Shown here in pieces: positions 1 through 8,559 of a DNA stretch of 64,000 nucleotides (positions are counted from its first letter, which is position 1; every line of letters starts with the position of its first letter). This DNA comes from Spongiactinospora sp. TRM90649. GTDB taxonomy: Bacteria > Actinomycetota > Actinomycetes > Streptosporangiales > Streptosporangiaceae. Under the pieces are notes generated by a model, which saw nothing but the letters and a program-made list of their open reading frames with translations, made no database searches and was not told where the DNA came from. The stretch covers positions 1 through 64,000 of the forward strand of contig NZ_JARLTC010000020.1 of assembly GCF_029382225.1 (NCBI RefSeq), read 5' to 3'. Position numbers and translations under genes: made by a program.

Positions 1-124
1 CCCGCCCCCCCCCCCCCCCCCCCCCCCCCCCCCGCCCCCCCCCGGCCGCCCCGGCCGCCCCCCCCCCCCCCCCCGGGGGCCCCCCCCCCCCCCCGGGGGG
101 GGGGGGCCCCCCCCCCCCCCCCCC
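1..124. repeat. Poly-C/poly-G low-complexity edge, probable artefact
   Basis: About 124 bases consist almost only of C with a few G runs, including adjoining C and G blocks. Normal GC-rich coding sequence begins abruptly near base 125, in the middle of an open reading frame on the minus strand. Natural actinomycete DNA does not usually hold such homopolymers. A sequencing or assembly artefact at a contig edge is the likely explanation. Translation of the neighbouring gene through this stretch gives almost pure glycine on the minus strand and should not be trusted. Confidence 0.75.
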
Positions 125-771
125 GCCAGGTCGTCGGCCGGGACGGCCGAGCCGAGCCGCCCGCGCAGCCAGGCCACGTGCGCCACCACGGGGGAGGCGT
201 CGGCGCTGGACAGCCACGACTCGATGTGGTCGCGCAGGTCGCGCTCGATCTGGCGGATCCGCTCACGGGTGACCGAGAACCGCTGGGCCAGCTCGTCGAG
301 GGTCGCCCGCTGCGGGGCGTAGAGCCGGTCTCTGGCGATGGCCCGCTGGCGGTCGTCGAGTTCGGCGAAGATCTCGCTGAGCAGCTCGGGGATCGGCATT
401 TCGGGGCGCCCGGGGAGGGGCAGCACCGCCGTACGGGTCTCGGCCGGTTCCAGCAGGCGCTCCAGGACGGCCAGGCACAGCTTGTGCACCACCTCGCGCC
501 CCAGGGTGTCCGGAGTCCGCGCGGAGTCAAGCGGATCGGTGAACCTGACCAGCGGCAGAATGTCGCCGAGCACCAGGTGGCCCCAGCACGCCATGGACAG
601 GTCGGCCAGGCGCGAGGCCACCTGTGGCGTGCCGATGGTGGTGCAGGCGCGCTCTACGGGCAGCGCCTGCCACCACACCTCGGGGAGGCGCGGGTCGTCC
701 GCGATCGGCGCGATCTGCCTTGGTGAGGTCCAGCGCAGGGGTGGCACGATGTCGCTCAGGCTGAGGTTCAT
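1..771 (-). CDS. Sigma-region-4-like HTH protein, 3' end lost in window edge
   Basis: The reading frame starts at ATG 771 and stays open to the window edge; about 216 residues are readable before the poly-C tract. Residues 1-110 match the N-terminus of the 821-residue protein encoded at 2918-5383: both begin MN-LSD-VPPLRW and share a VWW/AWW-LP segment. Residues about 125-190 carry a sigma-70 region 4.2-like helix-turn-helix (DELAQRFSVTRERIRQIE at about 159-176). It lies 51 bp downstream of the helicase gene on the same strand, so probably in one operon. There is no sigma region 2, so it is more likely a DNA-binding or regulatory protein than a true sigma factor. The C-terminus is unknown. 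The function is not recognised. Confidence 0.75.
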   Translation of the reverse strand, partial: MNLSLSDIVPPLRWTSPRQIAPIADDPRLPEVWWQALPVERACTTIGTPQVASRLADLSMACWGHLVLGDILPLVRFTDPLDSARTPDTLGREVVHKLCLAVLERLLEPAETRTAVLPLPGRPEMPIPELLSEIFAELDDRQRAIARDRLYAPQRATLDELAQRFSVTRERIRQIERDLRDHIESWLSSADASPVVAHVAWLRGRLGSAVPADDLAGGGGGGPPPPGGGGGPRGGGGGRPGRPGGGGGGGGGGGGGG

Positions 772-822
772 TGAAATCCAACCGGCAAAGGATTCATATC
801 CGCAGTTCAGACATTATGGGGG

Positions 823-2904
823 TCAAGATGGCAGGAAAGGGCTTGCCCTGCCCGAATGGGACACGTACAGCAGCTCGCCGGCCCGGGTGCAGGCCACATA
901 CAGAAGACCGCGCTCTCGTTGCAGATCATGGGCCCTTGCCGCCGGGTCCTCGGCGGCCGGGGTCAGCGCCTGGGGTGAGGGCACGATCCCATCCGTCACG
1001 CCTATCACGGCGACCCTCCGAAACTCCAGCCCTTTCATCCCATGCAACGTGCTCACTCGCACCCCCAGTCCAGCCTTCCTGATCGCCGCCCGCGCCTCGC
1101 GGACGAGATCGGCTCCCCGCGCCGCGACCGCGATCTCCGACACCGGGACGCGGTCGTCCAGCACCCACTCCCGCAGCCTGGTGACCAACCCGGTCAGCTC
1201 CGCCTCCGGGGAGTCGTAGCCCACCACGATCGGCCGTGCCCCGTGTCCGGCCGCCCCGAAGCCGAACAGTTCGTGCATCGTCTCCACGAGGCCGTCCACG
1301 GGCCCGCCGCCGCGCAGCCGCACGCTCCAGGACAGGAGCTCCCGCGGCAGCCGGTGGGAGACCTTGAGCCGCCGAGGCGTCGCCTCGATCCCCACCGAAC
1401 TGAGCGGGACCCTGTTGTCGGAGATCCGCTGGTGCGGATCGCCGACGATGAACAGGTCGTCGCGCATGTGCGGCACCGCCGCGCGCAGCAGACGCCACTG
1501 CGCGGGGTGCAGGTCCTGTGCCTCGTCCACGACGATATGCCGGTACGGCTCCCGCCGGGGGCCCAAATCGTCCAACAGGTCGCCCGTCGTACGGCTGAGC
1601 AGCGTCGACGCCTCGGCCGCGAGCTGCAACAACGTCCGCCGTCCGGTGCTCCGCAGCCGGTCGGCCACCTCGCTGATGGCCCGCCAGATGGCCTCCCGCT
1701 CGGCCGCGGCGAGCAGCACGCTGCGCCCCGGACGCTCGGCCTTGACGTACTCCTCCAGCGTGGTGAGGTTCTGCGCCAGCACCACCTGCTCCCACTCGCG
1801 CAGCACGAAGGCAGGGGAGTGCGGGTCGCCCGAGGTCGCGTCGGTGAGCAGCCGCAGCAGCTCGCTCTCCCCGACCAGATTGGGCCTGCGCCCCTCGGCC
1901 TCGGTCACGATGCGATGGGCCAGGCGGTCCACGTTGCCCACCTCGACCCGTTTGCGCAGCAGATCGTCGGTGACGAGCAGGTCGAGCTTGGCGGCGAGCA
2001 CGTCGCTCAGCCCCCGGGAGAACGTCACCAGCAGCACTGGACCGAAGCCCTGGGTGGCCAGATACGCCGCCCGGTGCAGCGCGATCAGGGTCTTGCCGCT
2101 GCCGACCCCGCCGGTGACCAGCACCGGCCGGTCGTAGTGCGGAGTACGGGAAAGCCGGTGCTGCGGCGGGTGCAGGAAGACGCACCAGTCGGGGGACCCG
2201 AGCACGCGGTCGAGCTCGTCGCGGTCACCGACGAACGCGGCCCGGTCCGGGCTGCGCATCAGCGCCGCCAGGAAGTCGGCGGTGTCGATGATCCCCTCGC
2301 GCTCCGGCCAGGAGGCGGCGGTGCGCCAGTCGTCGAGCACCCGCCAGGCCGCCGCCAGCGACCCGGTCCTGGCCAGCTCGGCCAGCGGGGCGTACTGCGT
2401 GGGCGGGAGCAACGGCTCCAGCGCCTCCATGATCGCCTCGGTGGTCACGTGCCGCACGAACGGCAGCAGCCGGGGGTCGATGCCCACGGACGCCAGATCC
2501 GTGTCACAGACGTCCTCGAACAGCCGCTGGTCCGTGTTCTCCGCCGAACGGCGCAGCGCGGGCTCGGCCCGCTCCAGCGCCTCGGCGTCCCACACCTCGA
2601 TCACGCCCAGCTTGGGGTTCACGCCGAAGCCGAGGCCGCGAGCGTAGGACCACGCGTCGCCGTCCGGCAGGATCGTGAGCAGCCAGTAGACGTCGCGCTC
2701 GCGCAGCACGACGCCCCGGTGCCGGTCCGCGAGACGCAGGGTCGCGACTCGCGGATCCCTGGCGTTCCTGACCTGCTCCGGGTGCGGCGCGGCGGGCGCC
2801 TGGTTCATGAACCGCCGGATCGCGACAACGACATCCCGGCGCACCGGCTCGGCCAGTGCGCCTAGTTCCCTTGGGAACTCGGGGGAGATCGCGAGCCGTG
2901 GCAA
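823..2904 (-). CDS. UvrD/Rep-type superfamily 1 helicase with RelE-like N-terminal domain
   Basis: A predicted ATP-dependent SF1 DNA helicase of about 693 residues. A TTG start at 2904 is chosen because GGAGA lies 6 nt upstream and it gives a normal RelE-like beginning (PRLAISPEFPREL). A longer GTG start at 2952 would overlap the upstream gene by 35 bp. Residues 1 to about 105 resemble the RelE/ParE toxin fold found at the N-terminus of some actinobacterial UvrD proteins. Helicase motifs follow: Walker A GGVGSGKT near 265-272, VDEAQD near 460, a GDPHQ motif III, HGMKGLEF, and a C-terminal LLYVACTRA motif VI. It sits between two paralogous HTH proteins on the same strand, which suggests a dedicated complex. 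Whether the RelE-like part is a nuclease or a recruitment domain cannot be judged. Confidence 0.85.
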   Translation of the reverse strand: MPRLAISPEFPRELGALAEPVRRDVVVAIRRFMNQAPAAPHPEQVRNARDPRVATLRLADRHRGVVLRERDVYWLLTILPDGDAWSYARGLGFGVNPKLGVIEVWDAEALERAEPALRRSAENTDQRLFEDVCDTDLASVGIDPRLLPFVRHVTTEAIMEALEPLLPPTQYAPLAELARTGSLAAAWRVLDDWRTAASWPEREGIIDTADFLAALMRSPDRAAFVGDRDELDRVLGSPDWCVFLHPPQHRLSRTPHYDRPVLVTGGVGSGKTLIALHRAAYLATQGFGPVLLVTFSRGLSDVLAAKLDLLVTDDLLRKRVEVGNVDRLAHRIVTEAEGRRPNLVGESELLRLLTDATSGDPHSPAFVLREWEQVVLAQNLTTLEEYVKAERPGRSVLLAAAEREAIWRAISEVADRLRSTGRRTLLQLAAEASTLLSRTTGDLLDDLGPRREPYRHIVVDEAQDLHPAQWRLLRAAVPHMRDDLFIVGDPHQRISDNRVPLSSVGIEATPRRLKVSHRLPRELLSWSVRLRGGGPVDGLVETMHELFGFGAAGHGARPIVVGYDSPEAELTGLVTRLREWVLDDRVPVSEIAVAARGADLVREARAAIRKAGLGVRVSTLHGMKGLEFRRVAVIGVTDGIVPSPQALTPAAEDPAARAHDLQRERGLLYVACTRAGELLYVSHSGRASPFLPS

Positions 2905-2917
2905 GGGCGGTCTCCGG

Positions 2918-5383
2918 CTAGGACAGTAGGGAAAGCAGATCGCGGTCACCACGCTCGCGGAGTCGGACTAGGAGATCTGGCTGGCCCACCGGCCCCGCCA
3001 TGCCGATTCTCGTGGCGATCACCCTTGACGCCTGGTCGGCTCTGTTCTCTGGCGCGGTATAGCCCACGAGCCGCAGGGCCTGGGTGATCGGCTCTACCTC
3101 GGGCCCGGCGGCGTCCAGGTGCCTGGCCCGCAGCGTGCCCTCGTCGGACAGGGTCAGGAACAGGTGGCCGCCCTCCTTGGCCTCGACTTCTTCGAGCAGC
3201 CGCAGGAGTGACTCCACCACCGGCCTGGCCTGCCAGGTCATGGTGAGCTCACCAGCGGTGCTGCTAACAGTACGGCTCTGGCCCGGGGTAAGTCCTAGAT
3301 AAGCGGCGAATCCGCTCGGCAGCGGGCACTCCCCGCCGTTGATGTGATCTTTGGTCAGGTCGATGCGCAGCCACCAGAGGCCGTCGGGCTGGCGGAAGCA
3401 GCGGCGGGTGAACGACACGTCCTTGAAGGGCCGGAAGCCCTTGGAGGGGCGTTCCTGGCCGGGGGGTTCCTCTGCGGCGGCCTCGGGCTGGGCGGGGGCG
3501 TCCTCGACGGCGGCCTGCTCTGTTTCCACCGGCTGCACGGGCTGCACGGGCTGCACGAGCTGCATCGGTTCGCGGGGGGCGAGGGGGTCGGGGTCGTCGA
3601 CCACTTCGGCCGCGTCGGCTTCGGCTTCGGGGACGGCGTTGGCCTCGGACGCGGGCTCCGGTAGGGGCTCGGGCATGGGCTCGGCGGCGGGAAGCGGCCC
3701 CAGCGGGTCCGCCGGATCGATCGCGGGCGGCTGCTCGGCCTGCACGTCCGGCCCGGTGTGCATCTCCTGCATCGGCATGGGCTGCGGGATGAGAGCGGCC
3801 TCCGGCTGCTCGCCGTCCGGCTGACCCATCTGGTCGGGCTGGTCGGGCTGATCGGGCTGGTCCGGCGTGGGCTGGTTGAGGATCCGCAGGCGGGGCACGC
3901 TCGCCAGCCAGTCGCGGGCCACCTCCGGATGGATCCCGAGCGAGACCACCAGCTCCATGGCGCGCTCCAGAGTAGGCGGCCGGTCGGCGTGGATGATCAT
4001 GTTCCGGGTGCGCTCGTGCAGCTCGCCCAGATCGCCCTCCACGACCCACCCGCCGACCAGCCGGTGACCGGGCAGCGAGGCCAGCACGAACTGCCAGCCC
4101 GGCACCTCCAGCGCGCGGATCTCCTTGGCGTGCCAGTCACCCGCATCGATGAGCCGGTCTTTGGGCGCGGCCCTGCCCATCGTCTGCTGCAGTTGCGCCA
4201 GGTGGGCCCGGTACGGCCGGGCGTCATCGCTCACCAGCCACTTCTTCAGCCGCACCCGCAGGTCGGCCTCGACCTCCTCGATCTCGGCCGGGGGCACCGC
4301 GAACAGCTTGGCCAGCTCGTCCACCGCGCCGGGGGCGTCGGTGAACACCCGGTTCTGCGCCACCGCCCAGGTCTTGTCGTCCAGGCCGGAGAAGGAGGAC
4401 TCGATCAGCGCGAAGAGGTCGGGCTCCTCGGGCTGCTCCAGCGGGACCAGCGGCTCGAACATCGAGCGTCCCGAACCGGTGCCGGGCGGCGGGCCGGGGG
4501 GCAGAGGCGGCAGGGCCCCCATGCCGAAGGGGACGAGAGGCTGCGGTTGCGCGCCGAACGGCGGGCCGAGCGGGGCGATGGGCGGTGGGGGAGGAGGGGG
4601 AGAGGGCGCGACGGCGGGCGGGCTGAGCGCCTCGGGCGCTTTGGAGCGTCGTAGTGCCTGGCCGTTGACTTGGGCGGGCTCGGCCGTACGGGGCTCGGGC
4701 ACCGGCGGCACCATTGCCGCCACCGGTTCGGGTTCGGCGGCGCGTACCGGCTCCGGCTCCTGCTGCTGCTCTTGTTCCTGGGCCGGTTCGGCTTCGGGTC
4801 GCGGTTCGGGCTGGGGCTCGGCGGCCTGCTCCGGTTCCGGCTCCCGCGCGCGCTCATGCTTGGCCCGCCTGGTCTCCGCCGTGGTGTCCGGTTCCACCTC
4901 CGACGCGGGCCGGTCTTCCTCGAAGGGGAGTTCGGCGGCCTCCGCGGCCTCGGCGGGCTCGCTCCGGCGGGGGTCCTCGTCGGGCAGTAGCCGGGCGAAG
5001 GCGGCGGTGAACAGCGTGGTCAGCACCGGCCGGGCCTGGACGAACGGCTGGTCCACCAGCTCCCGCGAGGTGAGCGAGAGCAGCGCGGGCCAGGAACCGG
5101 CGCGGTCCAGCGCGATCGCCGTGTAGGGATCGTCGGCGTCGTCCGGATCGAGCACGTACAGCGCGGGCAGCACGTCGCCGATGGACGCCGCGGGCCAGTA
5201 GTGCAGGGCGATCTCCGCGAGCAGTTCGCCGAGCACCTCGGGCGAGGTCGCCAGTAACACCCGTGCCATCGGCAGACTCCGCCACCAGGCGTCCGGCAGG
5301 CCGGGTCGCCGGCGCAGGCCCGGAATGGTGGCCGCGTCGCTCCACCGCAGTGGAGGCACGAGGTCACTCAGGCAGAAGTTCAT
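2918..5383 (-). CDS. Large sigma-region-4-like HTH protein with two low-complexity linkers
   Basis: An 821-residue protein starting at ATG 5383 behind a strong GGAGAGGG site. Visible architecture: an N-terminal domain (1-130) shared with the gene at 1-771; a Glu/Pro/Gln-rich linker (about 140-310) with a polyproline run; a helical region with a degenerate region-4-like HTH (DELAKLFAVPPAEIEEVEADL near 355-375); a domain of about 110 residues; a second linker with repeated DQP units; and a conserved-looking C-terminal domain of about 150 residues. Compared with the paralogue, the recognition helix residues RERIRQIE have become AEIEEVE, so specific DNA binding may be lost. It is the first gene of a same-strand trio. 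No known function. The two proteins may form a scaffold and DNA-binding pair for the helicase. Confidence 0.75.
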   Translation of the reverse strand: MNFCLSDLVPPLRWSDAATIPGLRRRPGLPDAWWRSLPMARVLLATSPEVLGELLAEIALHYWPAASIGDVLPALYVLDPDDADDPYTAIALDRAGSWPALLSLTSRELVDQPFVQARPVLTTLFTAAFARLLPDEDPRRSEPAEAAEAAELPFEEDRPASEVEPDTTAETRRAKHERAREPEPEQAAEPQPEPRPEAEPAQEQEQQQEPEPVRAAEPEPVAAMVPPVPEPRTAEPAQVNGQALRRSKAPEALSPPAVAPSPPPPPPPIAPLGPPFGAQPQPLVPFGMGALPPLPPGPPPGTGSGRSMFEPLVPLEQPEEPDLFALIESSFSGLDDKTWAVAQNRVFTDAPGAVDELAKLFAVPPAEIEEVEADLRVRLKKWLVSDDARPYRAHLAQLQQTMGRAAPKDRLIDAGDWHAKEIRALEVPGWQFVLASLPGHRLVGGWVVEGDLGELHERTRNMIIHADRPPTLERAMELVVSLGIHPEVARDWLASVPRLRILNQPTPDQPDQPDQPDQMGQPDGEQPEAALIPQPMPMQEMHTGPDVQAEQPPAIDPADPLGPLPAAEPMPEPLPEPASEANAVPEAEADAAEVVDDPDPLAPREPMQLVQPVQPVQPVETEQAAVEDAPAQPEAAAEEPPGQERPSKGFRPFKDVSFTRRCFRQPDGLWWLRIDLTKDHINGGECPLPSGFAAYLGLTPGQSRTVSSTAGELTMTWQARPVVESLLRLLEEVEAKEGGHLFLTLSDEGTLRARHLDAAGPEVEPITQALRLVGYTAPENRADQASRVIATRIGMAGPVGQPDLLVRLRERGDRDLLSLLS

Positions 5384-5500
5384 CCCGTTCCCTCTCCGGC
5401 ATTCGCACCTTCACCAGCCCCCCAAGGCGCGCCGCGCGTGACCGACGAGAACCATGGAAGAGACATATTCTGGCAAATCACCCCGGTGTTTCGGGGGCGA

Positions 5501-6268
5501 TTAGCGTCGAACGGCAGCGAACCTGAGTCGGACGTAATCCGCCATCCATCCCGTCTCCCTGCGCAGCGCCGGTGCCGCCAGTTCGTTCACCCGGCGGAGC
5601 AGCGGCTCCACGATGTCACCGGGCAGCCCTTCGAGCAGAGGAGCGCCGAAGACGCGCACCCAGTCGGCCGCGCCGTCCGGGCATTCGTCCATCGGAGTGG
5701 GCCGGTCGAAGTACTCCAGCAACCGCACCGCGAACCCGCCCTGCTCCAGCCGCGTGGAGTACTCGGCCGGGCTGGGGAAGAACCACGGCAGCTCCGGCTC
5801 GGGCAGGCCGTGCTCGCGCCAGGCGGTGGACATCGCCGCGATCATAGCGGCGCAATTGCCCGCCCCGCCGAGTTCCGCGACAAACCGCCCGCCGGGCCGC
5901 AATGCCGCATGCACGTTCGCGATCACCATGTCCGGTTCGCGGCTCATCCAGTGCAGCGCGGCATTGGAGAACACCGCGTCGAACGGCCTCGCCACGGTGA
6001 AGTCGTCACCTTCGCCGACGATGAAGTCGAGCCCCGGATACTGGGCCAGCGCCTTCTCGATCATCGCGGCCGATCCGTCGATGCCCAGCACCTCGGCCCC
6101 ACGCGAATGGATCTCCGAAGTGAACACGCCGGTGCCGCACCCGAGATCGAGCACCCGCTCACCGTGCTGCGGATCGAGCAGTTCGACCAGGGGAGCACCC
6201 TGGGCCGAGACATAACCGAAGGAGCTGTCATACGCGCTGGACACCCCGCGTGCGGTCCACCGCGTCAT
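5501..6268 (-). CDS. SAM-dependent class I methyltransferase
   Basis: A 255-residue methyltransferase of the trans-aconitate/malonyl-ACP O-methyltransferase type. Motif I is VLDLGCGTGVF near residues 41-51, followed by an acidic loop (VLGIDGSAAMI) and motif III (FDAVFSNAALHWM). The start is taken at ATG 6268 with GAGG 8 nt upstream; an in-frame ATG at 6295 would add nine residues. The substrate is unknown. It stands alone on the minus strand and is separated by 117 bp from the sigma-like gene downstream. A nested inverted repeat lies about 60 bp upstream of its start. Confidence 0.8.
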   Translation of the reverse strand: MTRWTARGVSSAYDSSFGYVSAQGAPLVELLDPQHGERVLDLGCGTGVFTSEIHSRGAEVLGIDGSAAMIEKALAQYPGLDFIVGEGDDFTVARPFDAVFSNAALHWMSREPDMVIANVHAALRPGGRFVAELGGAGNCAAMIAAMSTAWREHGLPEPELPWFFPSPAEYSTRLEQGGFAVRLLEYFDRPTPMDECPDGAADWVRVFGAPLLEGLPGDIVEPLLRRVNELAAPALRRETGWMADYVRLRFAAVRR

Positions 6269-6330
6269 GCTCGGCGCCTCGTACCGCAAGACCATCAGCT
6301 CACATTCCGCGACAACAGGGGAGAGATTAC

Positions 6331-6355
6331 GGCAAGGACACTCTAGAGCCTTGCC
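6331..6355. promoter_or_regulatory. Nested inverted repeat upstream of methyltransferase
   Basis: Perfect 7-bp arms GGCAAGG and CCTTGCC flank an inner 8-bp palindrome CTCTAGAG at 6341-6348. The site lies about 60 bp upstream of the methyltransferase start, so it could be an operator or a 5' leader hairpin. Confidence 0.35.
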
Positions 6356-6633
6356 CTCGTTAGCCGTGATTCATCCCATAAGCCTCATGCTCCACCTCTT
6401 CCACGTCGCAGCCCTTTCGTCCCGCCGCCACCACCCATGACCAGCCAACCCCCACCATTTCGGTCAGTCCTCACAACCCCCGGCCGCATCCCCCATCCCC
6501 GGGCCCAGGTCATCAACCCAACTCCTCGGCCGCTGCCATCGGGCGAGGGCCGTGCCGTCCGCGCGGGTGGGTCAGTACTCAAAGAACGACCGAGCGCAGC
6601 GAGGCCCTTTTAATACCGGCCTGGGGCGGGTGG

Positions 6634-6657
6634 CAGGGCCTTTGGGTGCTGGCCCTG
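6634..6657 (-). terminator. Hairpin downstream of solute-binding protein gene
   Basis: Perfect 7-bp arms CAGGGCC and GGCCCTG are separated by 10 nt, 19 bp beyond the stop codon of the minus-strand gene. No clear U-tract follows, as is common for GC-rich actinobacterial terminators. Confidence 0.4.
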
Positions 6658-6675
6658 GACGGGTGGCAGGGTGGG

Positions 6676-7803
6676 TTAGCCGATTTGTTTGGGCCAGGCG
6701 CGGCGGAGGTAGGTCTTGGCGGCGTCGGTTTGCGGAATGGTGAGTTGGGCCGGGCGGCCGGGTGGGGCCTGGGGGAGCTTGGCCTCGGCCTCGCGGTCTA
6801 CGGTGCCGCGCATCTGAAGGGCCTCAAGGCGGGCGGGGCGGGCGAAGCCGGCGAGGAAGAGGTTCTGGCCCTCGTCGGAGAACAGGAACTCCTGCCACAG
6901 GCGGGCCGCCGCCGGGTGTGCCGCCCGCTTGTTGATGGCCTGGACGTAGTAGGAGGTCAGCGCCGCGTCGCGGGGAATGGTGACCTTCCAGCCCTCGCCC
7001 TCGCGGGAGGCGCGTTCGGCGTTGAGGTAGTCCCAGTCGACGACGGCGGTCGGCGGCTTGACCGGCTTGGCCGTCGTGATCAGGTTGCCCGCCTCCTTGA
7101 GGCTCGCGAAGAAGCGCACGCCGCGCTCGGCCTCGGCGGAGCCCTTGAGCAGGGAGGCGGCCATCACGCCGTTGAAGGCGGAGGCGGTCTGCAGCGGGCT
7201 GCCGGGCAGGGCGACGGTGTAGCCGGGCTTGAGCAGGTCGGCGAACGTGGCGGGGGCCGGGACCTTGCGCGGGTCGTAGCCGATCGACATGTAGCCGCCG
7301 TAACCGGCGTACCAGGCGGCCTGGTGGTCTTTCAGCTCGTCGGGGATGTCCTGCCAGGTGCGCACCCGGTAGGGGGCGAACATGGCGGCGTTGGCGACCG
7401 CGACGTCGAGGCTGAGGTCGAACACGTCGGGAGTGGTCGCGGCGTCGCGGGACTTGGCGGCCCGGACGGCGGCGTCGATCTCGCGCTGGCTGCCGGCGTC
7501 GGGTTCGAGTTCGGTGACCTTGATGCCGTACCTGTCGGTGAAGGCGGCGATGACGTGGCCGTAGTTCACCCAGTCGTGGGGGAGCCCGATGACGGTGAGC
7601 GAGCCCTCGTGCTTGGCGGTGTCGGCGAGGCGCTCCATCGTGGAGAACCCTTCGCGCAGCGAGGCGGCCTGGGGGTTGACCGGCGGGAGCGGCTTCTCGC
7701 CCGCCGGGGGCGCACTGCCGCCGCCGCATCCGGCGAGGGCGACGATGGCGGCGGTGGAGGCGAGCACGGCAGTGGTACGTACGGTCACAACATGAATACT
7801 CAC
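6676..7803 (-). CDS. Extracellular solute-binding lipoprotein (ABC type, family 1)
   Basis: A 375-residue substrate-binding protein. The N-terminus is a lipoprotein signal peptide with lipobox LAGC ending at Cys-26, so the mature protein is membrane-anchored outside the cell. The body has the periplasmic binding fold of spermidine/putrescine or iron binding proteins (segments ITTAKPVKPPTAVVDWDYL and AAARLWQEFLFSDEGQ). The start is GTG 7803; GTG 7788 is an alternative. No permease or ATPase gene is adjacent, so the transporter partner must be elsewhere or the protein acts as an orphan. The ligand cannot be told. Confidence 0.8.
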   Translation of the reverse strand: MSIHVVTVRTTAVLASTAAIVALAGCGGGSAPPAGEKPLPPVNPQAASLREGFSTMERLADTAKHEGSLTVIGLPHDWVNYGHVIAAFTDRYGIKVTELEPDAGSQREIDAAVRAAKSRDAATTPDVFDLSLDVAVANAAMFAPYRVRTWQDIPDELKDHQAAWYAGYGGYMSIGYDPRKVPAPATFADLLKPGYTVALPGSPLQTASAFNGVMAASLLKGSAEAERGVRFFASLKEAGNLITTAKPVKPPTAVVDWDYLNAERASREGEGWKVTIPRDAALTSYYVQAINKRAAHPAAARLWQEFLFSDEGQNLFLAGFARPARLEALQMRGTVDREAEAKLPQAPPGRPAQLTIPQTDAAKTYLRRAWPKQIG

Positions 7804-7874
7804 CGCAATGGCGGCCGGAATCGAGGAGGCGCGACCGTGTGTCGGGCAATTCGCGGGGCCTCGTGGACCTCCGG

Positions 7875-8114
7875 TCAGCGATCGCGGCGAGGAGGCGGCG
7901 GGGGGACGACCTTGGCGGCCACCACGGTCTCCTCGGCGAACTCGACCAGTTCGCCGTCGCGCCTGCGGACCGCGAGAACGCCGTCGTGCCAGGAGGTCAG
8001 CTCGCCCACGACGTCACGGAAGCCGCCGGGGACGCGTCGTCGTACGCTCACACGGCGACCGACGTCGCCGGGGCTGATCGCGACCACGAAACGGCCGCCG
8101 AGCCGGGGCGTCAC
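7875..8114 (-). CDS. Stand-alone SH3-like domain related to Rv0428c-type acetyltransferases
   Basis: A 79-residue protein with a GTG start at 8114 behind a GGAGGGG ribosome site. It matches the N-terminal SH3-like domain that precedes the GNAT domain in Rv0428c-like acetyltransferases: the pattern is GRRVSVRRR, a GEL-SW-DG turn, then AAKVVPPPP. In that family the PPPP segment leads into the acetyltransferase domain. Here translation stops four residues later and only 71 bp remain before the next gene, so the GNAT domain is absent. It may be a truncated remnant or a genuine single-domain protein. It lies divergent from fdxA. Confidence 0.6.
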   Translation of the reverse strand: MTPRLGGRFVVAISPGDVGRRVSVRRRVPGGFRDVVGELTSWHDGVLAVRRRDGELVEFAEETVVAAKVVPPPPPRRDR

Positions 8115-8224
8115 CGACTTTGCCCCCCTCCGTTTCAGAGATTCGCCGGGCACGGCAATACTAGGGCGTAGCAACCCGCGGTCGAAGACCCGCGCTCAGA
8201 TGCGGAACGAAGAAGGAGCCCGAG

Positions 8225-8551
8225 GTGACCTACGTCATCGCGCAGCCTTGCGTGGATGTCCTGGACAAGGCGTGCATCGAGGAGTGCCCCGTCGATTGCA
8301 TCTACGAGGGCCAGCGCATGCTCTACATCCACCCGGACGAGTGCGTGGACTGCGGCGCGTGTGAGCCCGTGTGCCCGGTCGAGGCGATCTTCTACGAGGA
8401 CGACACGCCCGAGCAGTGGAAGGACTTCTACAAGGCCAACGTGGAGTTCTTCGACGACCTGGGCTCGCCCGGCGGCGCCTCCAAGGTGGGGAAGATCGAC
8501 AAGGACCACCCGATCGTGGCCGCGCTGCCCCCGCAGGCGGCCGAGGACTGA
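8225..8551 (+). CDS. fdxA: 7Fe ferredoxin FdxA
   Basis: A 108-residue bacterial ferredoxin with one 3Fe-4S and one 4Fe-4S cluster. The conserved N-terminus (TYVIAQPCVDVLDKACIEECPVDCIYEG) is followed by a second Cys motif, CVDCGACEPVCPVEAI. The GTG start is placed by AAGGAG just upstream. It carries low-potential electrons to partners such as P450s or oxidoreductases in the cytoplasm. The gene is followed by a repeat-rich spacer and then dapC, an order common in actinomycetes. Confidence 0.95.
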   Translation: MTYVIAQPCVDVLDKACIEECPVDCIYEGQRMLYIHPDECVDCGACEPVCPVEAIFYEDDTPEQWKDFYKANVEFFDDLGSPGGASKVGKIDKDHPIVAALPPQAAED

Positions 8552-8559
8552 CGGCGGGG

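Larger units (their letters stand above)
6269..6675. other. Intergenic region with two hairpins, no gene seen
   Basis: About 400 bp without a convincing gene; it is CT-rich on the plus strand from 6380 to 6540. Two structures stand out: a nested inverted repeat at 6331-6355 near the methyltransferase start, and a hairpin at 6634-6657 beyond the end of the solute-binding protein gene. An 11-bp direct repeat, GGGTGGCAGGG, occurs at 6628 and 6661. Confidence 0.5.

Noticed and set aside
3264..5126. Several long reading frames opposite and beside the 821-residue protein
   Set aside because: They have Gly/Arg/Ala-rich composition without domains and exist because GC-rich codons create open antisense frames.
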